This document shows positions 1 through 5,351 of a DNA stretch of 5,351 bases, piece by piece. The notes under the pieces were generated by a model that did not search any database, was not told where the DNA came from, and saw only the letters and a program-made list of their open reading frames with translations. The position numbers were made by a program, and so were the translations under genes. The stretch's first letter is position 1. Every line of letters begins with the position of its first letter. The DNA lies in assembly GCA_946405475.1 (NCBI GenBank), contig CAMJHI010000165.1, forward strand, positions 1-5,351. The letters are read 5' to 3'. The stretch is from an uncultured Clostridia bacterium. GTDB lineage: Bacteria > Bacillota > Clostridia > Oscillospirales > Acutalibacteraceae.

Positions 1-2307
1 GCGGTGAACGGTGACGTTGTCGCCCGCAAAGGGGGCGAAGCAGCCGCTGTGCCCCGTGGCGTAAGCGCCGTCGGCAAAGGACAGCAGGTCACCCAGCCGC
101 TCTTCTTCCGGCAGGCTGCCCTCAAACGGCAGCAGACAGAGCACGGCGCGTTCGCTGCAGCCGTTATAGGACGGAGCGAGGCTTTTGCCCTGCGGCGCGA
201 TGAGCGAATAGGTCAGCGGGATACGGTCGTTCGATCGGTTCGGGTGATGGCGCTGCGGGCCGAAATAGGTGCCGAAGGGGTTCATCGTGACCCGGCCGCC
301 CGCGTGAAGGCGCATCGGGCAGCAGGCCATGGCATTGAGCACGCTGCGCGCGCAGCCGACAAGCAGCCCCCCTGCGCCGTCGGTCACGCCGAACAGCCCG
401 GCGGTGAGGTGATTATTGAAGGAGGCGAGCGTTTTGTTTTGTTCATCGGCCTCGCCGTAGGAAGCGGTGCGGAACGAAGAAAGGTCGCCTTCAAAATTTC
501 GTTTGATGACCGAGACGGGATCGCGGTTGAGGAACGACAGCTCAAACGGCACGGCCTCCTGCCATTTCATATCGGTATAGCGGCCGAGGGTGGAGTTTTC
601 GGTGGAGATCGCGTCGCGCTCGGCGGTGTAGGGATAATCGACCTCGGTCACGACAAAAATGCCTTCGGCGGCCTCGGACGTGAAAAAGCGATAGCAGAAC
701 CGGCCGAGCGTCTGCGCCCCGGGCAGCGGGATGCAGCCCCGCCATTCCAGACACGTGCCGCCGATGATGGCGCCCGGCAGCAGACTTTTGTGCAAAAAGG
801 CGGATCGTTTGCCGTGATACGTGAGATAGCCCCGGATAAAATCCGCGCCGCCGATCGTCCGGTCACGGTACGTGAAGCGGTCGATCTGCCCGTCGCGCGT
901 AAAGCTAAGCTTTGCCGCGCCGCTTGCGAGGGTGCGTACCGCGTCGGATTTCTGCCACGGGGTTTCCGTGACCGTGATCTCATATTGATCTTTGACCTCG
1001 TGAAAACGAAGCATCAAAAACACGCTGCCGTCGCCCACGGGCACGGCGGTGTAAGCGGTCAGCCCCTCGGCTTCGACCTTAGGGGCGGCGCCGCCGCAGG
1101 CAAGCTGCAGGCATTGCAGCGCCGTGCCGGACGTGTTGTGAATGATCAGGGTGCCGTCGGCGCGGCAGGCGGTCTGATTCAGCTTTTCGGCCAGCGCGTC
1201 GGCCGCCGCCTCACGCTGGATGTTGAGCACGGGCGTGGCCAGGCCGAAATGCGTGGTGGACAGCAATTTGACGCGGTCAAGAAAATCCGATTCGTTCGGA
1301 ACCACCTTCGCCGCGGTGCGGCTGCGCTCGATCGCCGTCCAGATCTTGCGGTTATAGGGCTTTTCCGCCCATGAGGCGTAGCCGGTGAAGTTGCCGTCGG
1401 CCGTGTCCTGCGTGAAGGCAAGCGTGCCGACCGGTTCATGCTTGTCAAGATAGCCGCCCGGCGTATCGAACACGACGTAATCCAGATCGGCCACCTCTCT
1501 GACCAGCCCGCGGATGCCGTCGGTGTTGGCCAGCCGATGGCCGATGAGCGGCAGATCGAGGCTTTCCCAGAAAATCGCGTCCGCGTCCATGTTGATGAAC
1601 AGGAACAGATCGCGGTCGATCTTGCCGTCAAGCTGCTTTTGCCGCAGGCTCTTCACCCACGCGCGCAGACAGCCCGCGTCGCACACGTCGGCGTTGGAAT
1701 AAGTGGGAATGACCGTCAGCCCCTCGCCCTTGTAGGTGAACGTGAGCGGGTTGAACGCCTGCTCGTCCGCCAGCGGCGGCACCAGCGTCCGGAACGCGTC
1801 GAACGGCACGCAGGAATAATATAAGCACACCGCGCGCACGCCGAGCCGGTGATAGGCCGTGACCTGCGAGGGAGTGAACATGACCTCCTGCGGGCGCACG
1901 ATGCGCTCACACCGGCCGAACAGATCGGCAAGCCCCGAGCCCTGCGGGTTGGTGACCGCCAGATCGATCGAGGCGGCCAGTTCATCGGGCTGCATCGCAC
2001 CCAGCGCGCCGTTGGTGTAGCCCATGATGATGTTTTCATCGCCGTTTTCGCGCACCCGGCGTTTCATCCCCTCGAGGATATCGGGGGCGTATTCCGGCAG
2101 AATGCGTTCCAGCGAAAAAAAGTTCTCACTGTCCCACGTGCCCTTGACGGGAATGCCCTCGGCGTTGAGCTGATCGAGGGCGGCGATGATCTTGCGGATG
2201 ATGCGCAGATCGGACCCGAAGCCCTGCTCATCATTTGTGTCGCCGCGGTAGGAATGATAGCAGTTGACGTGAAAGCCGTAGGCGACGTGAATGCGGTTGC
2301 TTTTCAT
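1..2307 (-). CDS. GH38/GH57-like predicted glycosidase, 3' end outside the window
   Basis: I read 769 uninterrupted codons from an ATG at 2307 down to base 1; the C-terminus lies beyond the window. The N-terminal third looks like the barrel of the glycoside hydrolase/deacetylase superfamily (GH38, GH57, polysaccharide deacetylases). Visible motifs are YGFHVNCYHSYRGD (residues 10-23), KGTWDSENFFSLE (55-67), RPQEVMFTPSQ (138-148) and FINMDADAIFW (237-247). The last recalls the GH57 motif carrying the catalytic Asp, so D241 or D243 is a candidate. Residues about 450-700 are beta-rich and recall the GH38 C-terminal domain (DGQIDRFTYRD, FNNHLTAGLFGV, CCPMRL). No signal peptide is seen, so it is probably cytosolic. 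The start follows GGGGAG with 8 bases of spacing, and the fucosidase stop lies 14 bases upstream, which suggests cotranscription and perhaps coupled translation. The fold class is fairly likely. The substrate is unknown, and alpha-mannosidase is only one possibility. Confidence 0.7.
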   Translation of the reverse strand, partial: MKSNRIHVAYGFHVNCYHSYRGDTNDEQGFGSDLRIIRKIIAALDQLNAEGIPVKGTWDSENFFSLERILPEYAPDILEGMKRRVRENGDENIIMGYTNGALGAMQPDELAASIDLAVTNPQGSGLADLFGRCERIVRPQEVMFTPSQVTAYHRLGVRAVCLYYSCVPFDAFRTLVPPLADEQAFNPLTFTYKGEGLTVIPTYSNADVCDAGCLRAWVKSLRQKQLDGKIDRDLFLFINMDADAIFWESLDLPLIGHRLANTDGIRGLVREVADLDYVVFDTPGGYLDKHEPVGTLAFTQDTADGNFTGYASWAEKPYNRKIWTAIERSRTAAKVVPNESDFLDRVKLLSTTHFGLATPVLNIQREAAADALAEKLNQTACRADGTLIIHNTSGTALQCLQLACGGAAPKVEAEGLTAYTAVPVGDGSVFLMLRFHEVKDQYEITVTETPWQKSDAVRTLASGAAKLSFTRDGQIDRFTYRDRTIGGADFIRGYLTYHGKRSAFLHKSLLPGAIIGGTCLEWRGCIPLPGAQTLGRFCYRFFTSEAAEGIFVVTEVDYPYTAERDAISTENSTLGRYTDMKWQEAVPFELSFLNRDPVSVIKRNFEGDLSSFRTASYGEADEQNKTLASFNNHLTAGLFGVTDGAGGLLVGCARSVLNAMACCPMRLHAGGRVTMNPFGTYFGPQRHHPNRSNDRIPLTYSLIAPQGKSLAPSYNGCSERAVLCLLPFEGSLPEEERLGDLLSFADGAYATGHSGCFAPFAGDNVTVHR

Positions 2308-2321
2308 GGCGGTATCTCCCC

Positions 2322-3488
2322 TCATTCTCCGGCGTAATACAACTGTGCGGCGACCGCTTTCGGCTTGTTGAAAACGACGTCGAGTTGTTCCGACGGGATC
2401 GGCGCAAAGCGGCAGATCGCCTTGTGGCCGATCGTCGTGCCGCGATAAACGCAGATGGGCTTGCCCGCGGGGTAAGCGAAGATTTCAAAGGAGGTGATCT
2501 CGTCTTCGGTGATCTCTTCCGACAAAACGACGTGATCGATCAGCCGGTATTCGGTCGTCAGCGTCAGCTTGTTCCCCTGCACCGTCGCTTCAAAAGGAAT
2601 GGGGTCGGAAAAGCGTTTGCGGACGGCCGCGCCGAAAGCAAGCAGCGCCTGCCTGTCGGCCTCGGGCAGCCTGCCGCGGCGGTCGGGGCCGATGTTGAGC
2701 AGCAGGTTGGCGCCGCGCCCGACGGAATAATCATAAAGCCCCATCAATTCGTTGACGCTTTTCACGGTGTGCTCATCGGCGTCGCTGTAAAACCAGTTAT
2801 CCGCGCGCATGCGGCAGTCGCATTCCGCCGGGAGGAACCGTTTTTCCCCTTCAAAATCGACGAACAGCGGGTTGGGGCTGTCGGCAATGCCGCGTTCGTT
2901 GCCGACCCAGCGCGTGTCGGGGTCCCACATGTTGAAAATGAGGATGTTCGGCTGACAGGCTCTGATTTCACGGATGATGCGCCCGGTGTCGTATTGATGC
3001 CCCTCGCTGCCGCAGCCGTCGAACCAGAGATAGTCGATTTTGCCGTAGTTCGTGAGCAGCTCTTTGATCTGATGGATAAAGTAATCGTCGTATTCTTTGC
3101 CGTTCATCGAAACGGAACCGAACTGCGCCGGAGAATAATACAGCCCGATTTTGATATCATACCGGCGGCAGGCGTCGACAAAGTCGCGCACCACGTCGCC
3201 TGCCCCGTTTTTCCACGGGGTGTTCTTCACCGAATAATCCGTATAGGCGCTCGGCCAGTTGGCAAAGCCGTCGTGATGCTTGCACACCAGCACGGCATAT
3301 TTCGCGCCCGCGTCGCGCACGGCTTTGATCCAGTCTTCACAGTCCAGATCGGTCGGATCAAAGGTTGACAGCGCCATGGGCTTCAGATCCCAATCCCGAT
3401 GCCCCTCGTTGAACGTGCGGATGCCGAAATGGAAAAACACGCCGAATTCCCAGTTGAGAAAATCGAGTTGTTCTTTTTTGATGTTCAT
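2322..3488 (-). CDS. Alpha-L-fucosidase, glycoside hydrolase family 29
   Basis: This 388-residue protein is a retaining exo-glycosidase that should release alpha-linked L-fucose from oligosaccharides. GH29 hallmarks appear in order: FGVFFHFGI (15-23), KYAVLVCKHHDGFANWPS (63-80), GLYYS (115-119), YLWFDG (153-158) and NLLLNIGPDRRGRLP (261-275). D157 in WFDG matches the family nucleophile. E198 in RWVGNERG is the best acid/base candidate, with E222 in PAECD as an alternative. The GNE and PAECD...WFY pattern looks more like subfamily B, whose members tend to prefer alpha-1,3/1,4-fucose on branched glycans; this is inferred from motif resemblance. The barrel ends near residue 295, and a beta-sandwich of about 90 residues (IDHVVLSEE, GTTIGHKAICRF) completes the protein. 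There is no extra carbohydrate-binding module and no signal peptide, so it should act inside the cell. The start has GGGAG 8 bases upstream and a strong promoter before it. It is the first gene of the operon with the GH38/57-like protein. Confidence 0.95.
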   Translation of the reverse strand: MNIKKEQLDFLNWEFGVFFHFGIRTFNEGHRDWDLKPMALSTFDPTDLDCEDWIKAVRDAGAKYAVLVCKHHDGFANWPSAYTDYSVKNTPWKNGAGDVVRDFVDACRRYDIKIGLYYSPAQFGSVSMNGKEYDDYFIHQIKELLTNYGKIDYLWFDGCGSEGHQYDTGRIIREIRACQPNILIFNMWDPDTRWVGNERGIADSPNPLFVDFEGEKRFLPAECDCRMRADNWFYSDADEHTVKSVNELMGLYDYSVGRGANLLLNIGPDRRGRLPEADRQALLAFGAAVRKRFSDPIPFEATVQGNKLTLTTEYRLIDHVVLSEEITEDEITSFEIFAYPAGKPICVYRGTTIGHKAICRFAPIPSEQLDVVFNKPKAVAAQLYYAGE

Positions 3489-3522
3489 GTTCTATTCTCC
3501 CGGATGATGAATTGTCAAGAAG

Positions 3523-3551
3523 ATTATACCAAACATTTTTCCATGATTCAA
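3523..3551 (-). promoter_or_regulatory. Sigma-A type promoter of the fucosidase operon
   Basis: On the minus strand, TTGAAT (3551-3546) and TATAAT (3528-3523) are separated by exactly 17 bases. The -10 is a perfect consensus and the -35 matches at 4 of 6 positions, including the key TTGA. Transcription would start near 3516, giving a leader of about 28 bases that carries GGGAG (3501-3497) ahead of the ATG at 3488. No clear operator dyad or CcpA-type cre site was found over it. Confidence 0.8.
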
Positions 3552-3606
3552 CTCGGAAAGCGTCGGCGCACGAAAAAGAAAAAAACGGGTGCATTTCATC
3601 CCCGAC

Positions 3607-3617
3607 TATGCTATGAT
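3607..3617 (+). promoter_or_regulatory. Candidate extended -10 for the plus-strand gene at 3640
   Basis: TATGAT at 3612-3617 is preceded by TG plus one base (3609-3611), an extended -10 arrangement that can work with a poor -35. The bases 17 upstream (GTGCAT) are a weak -35. TATGCT at 3607-3612 is an overlapping alternative. Start from TATGAT would fall near 3624, leaving a leader of only about 16 bases with the Shine-Dalgarno almost at its 5' end. The assignment is therefore tentative. A TTGTCA at 3512-3517 has no convincing -10 partner. Confidence 0.4.
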
Positions 3618-3624
3618 ACAGAAA

Positions 3625-3631
3625 AAGGAGG
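3625..3631 (+). promoter_or_regulatory. Shine-Dalgarno that fixes the start at 3640
   Basis: AAGGAGG is a perfect Shine-Dalgarno core with 8 bases before the ATG at 3640. In-frame upstream starts at 3589 (GTG) and 3613 (ATG) have no such site and would lie at or before the likely transcription start. The protein is therefore taken to begin MTWNIANVINFF. Confidence 0.85.
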
Positions 3632-3639
3632 CTTTGACC

Positions 3640-5178
3640 ATGACTTGGAACATTGCGAACGTCATCAACTTTTTTCGTGGGTGCGAACCGAGGAAACAGG
3701 ACGATTCTTTTTTGATCACCACGGCGCAGAACGAGCTGGCGCTGTGCCGCGAATTCGGTTTCCGTTCCACCGTGCTGCTGCAGTTCGACGCGCTGGAAAA
3801 GCCGGAATACCGCGCGCTGTGCCGCGAATACGCAGACGAGATCGAGGTCGGCTTATGGCTGGAGATCGTGGAACCGCTGTGCCAGCGGGCGGGGCTTCCG
3901 TGGCGCGGGCGCTACCCGTGGGATTGGAAGATCGACTGCAACATCACGGTCGCCTACACACAGGAGGAACGCAAAAAGCTTGTGGATGAAGCCTTTGAGG
4001 GCTTTCGCGCGTATTTCGGTTATTACCCGAAGGTCGCCGGGTGCTGGATCCTTGACGCGTTCACGCTGGATTATATCCAGCAAGCCTACAAGCTCGACGC
4101 CTTTTGCATCTGCCGCGACCAATACGGCACGGACGGCATGACCCTGTGGGGCGGGGTCTACAACGGCGGCTATTTCCCCTCAAAAAACAACCTCATCATG
4201 CCCGCCGTGCACAAAGAGAATCAGATCGATCTGCCGGTGTTCCGCATGCTCGGCCCCGACCCGATCTATCAGTACGACATGGGGCTGGGTTCGCCGGAGG
4301 AACGGCAGGGCGTGGTCACGCTCGAGCCGGTCTATGAATTCGGCGGCGGCAGTGAGCACTGGGTCGACAACTACCTGGCCGAAAACTACGGCCGGGAGCC
4401 GCTCAGCCACGCCTATGCGCAGTTCGGGCAGGAAAACTCCTTCGGCTGGGACGCCATCGGCCAGCCGCTGCGCATGCAGCTGAAAAAACTGCGTGAAAAG
4501 GTCGACGCGGGCGAGATCGAGGCGCTGACGCTGAGCGAAACCGGGCGGCGGTTTGCTTCACTCTATGGTGAAACACCGGTCAACTCCATCCTCACCCTGA
4601 CCGACGACCGGAACGAGGGGCACAAGAGCCTGTGGTACTGGTCGAAGCATTACCGCGTCAACATCCTCAAAAACGGCAAAGACGAGGTCTGGATCCGGGA
4701 TCTGCAGCTTTACGACGACGGCTTTTGTCAGGAATACCTGACTTCCGTCTGCCGCGCCGACCGATGCTCGGCCTTCGCCCTGCCCGCCGTGGACGGGTTC
4801 CGCTTTTCCAAAGGCGGCGTGCGCGCCGGGCTCTACCCGACGGCGAACGGCGAGCGGATCAAGGCAAGCCGCTTTGACTGTGAAAATATCGACAACACGA
4901 GCCTGCGGCTTGACTGCGGCGCGGTCGTGTTCACGCTGCGGGAAGACCGGCTTGAGATCGAGATGCCCGCGGGCGGCGAACTTAGGTTTGTTTATGCCGA
5001 CGTGCCGGGTCTGCCCTACCGCGAGCACAGCGAAAAGGAAATGAAGCTGGCGTTCGCCGACTTCACGGGCGAACCTTATCCTTACGCGCTGCGATTGGCG
5101 CAGGGCTGTTTTGCAGGCGGCGACCGGCCGCTGATCCGGCCGGAAAACGGAAAAATCACGGTGTGTTTCGACGAATGA
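3640..5178 (+). CDS. Uncharacterised DUF3863-like protein, probable glycosidase/deacetylase-type barrel
   Basis: This protein of 512 residues has no signal peptide or membrane segment, so it is probably cytosolic. From memory, its pattern resembles hypothetical proteins of the DUF3863/DUF3864 type found in gut bacteria; I know of no established reaction for them. The first 300 or so residues alternate beta strands and helices like a deacetylase/GH38/GH57 barrel. Landmarks are NVINFFRGCEPR (7-18), LLQFDAL (46-52), GLWLEIVEP (71-79), WRGRYPWDW (88-96), CRDQYGTDGMTLWGG (158-172), FRMLGPDPIYQYD (201-213) and GQENSFGW (263-270). The acidic and aromatic residues there, notably D50, E75, D139, D160 and E265, are candidates for substrate or metal binding; this is inference. 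Residues about 330-512 are beta-rich (LWYWSKHYRV, EVWIRDLQLYDDG) and probably form an accessory sandwich domain. The gene diverges from the fucosidase operon, which hints at a shared glycan substrate. The coding region is certain; the function is not. Confidence 0.85.
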   Translation: MTWNIANVINFFRGCEPRKQDDSFLITTAQNELALCREFGFRSTVLLQFDALEKPEYRALCREYADEIEVGLWLEIVEPLCQRAGLPWRGRYPWDWKIDCNITVAYTQEERKKLVDEAFEGFRAYFGYYPKVAGCWILDAFTLDYIQQAYKLDAFCICRDQYGTDGMTLWGGVYNGGYFPSKNNLIMPAVHKENQIDLPVFRMLGPDPIYQYDMGLGSPEERQGVVTLEPVYEFGGGSEHWVDNYLAENYGREPLSHAYAQFGQENSFGWDAIGQPLRMQLKKLREKVDAGEIEALTLSETGRRFASLYGETPVNSILTLTDDRNEGHKSLWYWSKHYRVNILKNGKDEVWIRDLQLYDDGFCQEYLTSVCRADRCSAFALPAVDGFRFSKGGVRAGLYPTANGERIKASRFDCENIDNTSLRLDCGAVVFTLREDRLEIEMPAGGELRFVYADVPGLPYREHSEKEMKLAFADFTGEPYPYALRLAQGCFAGGDRPLIRPENGKITVCFDE

Positions 5179-5198
5179 TTTTTTGAAATCGGCTTTTC

Positions 5199-5229
5199 TT
5201 GACTCTCACCCCGACTTCAGGCTTATGAT
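5199..5229 (+). promoter_or_regulatory. Promoter with 19-base spacer ahead of the MerR-family gene
   Basis: TTGACT (5199-5204) matches the -35 consensus at 5 of 6 positions, and TATGAT (5224-5229) matches the -10 at 5 of 6. The spacer of 5205-5223 is 19 bases rather than the usual 17. Overlong spacers of 19-20 bases are typical of promoters that MerR-family proteins activate by twisting the DNA. The dyad expected inside such a spacer is weak here, so autoregulation is an inference. Transcription would start near 5236. Confidence 0.6.
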
Positions 5230-5235
5230 GGCCGC

Positions 5236-5247
5236 GAAAGATCTTTC
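5236..5247. repeat. Perfect 12-base palindrome in the leader of the MerR-family gene
   Basis: GAAAGATCTTTC is a perfect palindrome located at the expected transcription start of the gene at 5272. It could be an operator half-site pair or chance. It has no loop, so it would not make a stable RNA hairpin. Confidence 0.4.
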
Positions 5248-5271
5248 AATTTCTTTTTCGGAGGCAGCAAC

Positions 5272-5351
5272 ATGCAAATCGGTGAATTTGCCAGACTGTG
5301 CGGCGCAAACATTTCGCTGCTGCGACATTACGACAGATTGGGTCTGCTCTG
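5272..5351 (+). CDS. MerR-family transcriptional regulator, N-terminal fragment cut by the window end
   Basis: Only the first 26 codons are inside the window. They give MQIGEFARLCG followed by SLLRHYDRLGLL, the classic start of the MerR winged helix-turn-helix: the IGEFA recognition start, then the LRHYD and GLL signature. The start is supported by GGAGG (5260-5264) with 7 bases of spacing and by the promoter at 5199-5229. MerR proteins bind as dimers between an overlong -35/-10 pair, and the C-terminal domain senses the ligand. That domain is not visible, so the signal and targets are unknown. The gene lies 93 bases after the DUF3863-like gene, with its own promoter, and may belong to the next locus rather than to the glycosidase cluster. 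Confidence 0.85.
   Translation, partial: MQIGEFARLCGANISLLRHYDRLGLL

Noticed and set aside
4..1374. 456-codon open frame on the plus strand
   Set aside because: It is exactly antisense to the GH38/57-like gene, its composition is rich in Arg, Ala and Gly, it has no recognisable motif, and no ribosome site precedes it. It follows from G+C-rich third positions on the other strand.
2385..3368. 327-codon open frame on the plus strand
   Set aside because: It is antisense to the GH29 gene, whose catalytic motifs establish the true strand. The sequence resembles no known protein and has no upstream ribosome site.
3511..3540. TTGTCA at 3512-3517 as a -35 for the plus-strand gene
   Set aside because: No -10 better than about 3 of 6 matches lies 16-18 bases downstream.
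3561..3586. GCGTCGGCGC plus A-rich run as a terminator or operator
   Set aside because: The stem is only about 3 base pairs, and the A run is on the wrong side and strand for a terminator of either flanking gene.
3589..3639. Upstream starts (GTG at 3589, ATG at 3613) for the plus-strand gene
   Set aside because: Neither has a Shine-Dalgarno site, and the likely promoter elements overlap them. The ATG at 3640 has a perfect AAGGAGG.
4558..5028. 156-codon open frame on the minus strand
   Set aside because: It lies wholly antisense to the DUF3863-like gene and has no motif or translation signal of its own.
5177..5190. Possible terminator hairpin after the DUF3863-like gene
   Set aside because: GATTT/AAATC forms only a 5-base A/T-rich stem and is not followed by a proper T run, so it is too weak to call a terminator.

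Overview
The window is a G+C-rich bacterial segment, by eye near 60%. The ribosome sites are strong (AAGGAGG, GGGAG, GGAGG), the promoters are of sigma-A type and the genes are tightly packed. This fits a Bacillota genome, most likely a gut-type Clostridia lineage such as Oscillospirales. That placement is inferred from style, since no rRNA or marker gene is present.

Layout. The minus strand carries a two-gene operon read right to left. A GH29 alpha-L-fucosidase (3488 to 2322) is followed after 14 bases by a large predicted glycosidase (2307 to beyond base 1). The latter has a barrel of the glycoside hydrolase/deacetylase superfamily (GH38/GH57-like) and its C-terminus lies outside the window. 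A near-consensus promoter (TTGAAT, 17 bases, TATAAT) sits just upstream of the fucosidase. On the other side of a 151-base divergent intergenic region, the plus strand carries a 512-residue protein (3640-5178). It resembles uncharacterised DUF3863-type proteins and probably has a deacetylase/glycosidase-like barrel. After a further 93 bases the N-terminus of a MerR-family regulator begins at 5272. It lies behind its own promoter, which has the 19-base spacer typical of MerR-controlled promoters.

How the genes may work together. None of the three enzyme-like proteins shows a signal peptide or membrane segment, so all are predicted to be cytosolic. The set reads as an intracellular locus for trimming imported oligosaccharides or glycoconjugates. 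The fucosidase would remove alpha-L-fucose, and the other two would act on neighbouring linkages or substituents. The substrates of those two proteins cannot be read from the sequence. No transporter or dedicated sugar regulator lies inside the window. The MerR protein may control genes downstream instead.

There are no tRNA or rRNA genes, CRISPR arrays, insertion sequences or phage genes. The large open frames antisense to the enzyme genes are by-products of G+C-rich codon use. The parts most worth following up are the two uncharacterised barrel enzymes and the two regulatory gaps.
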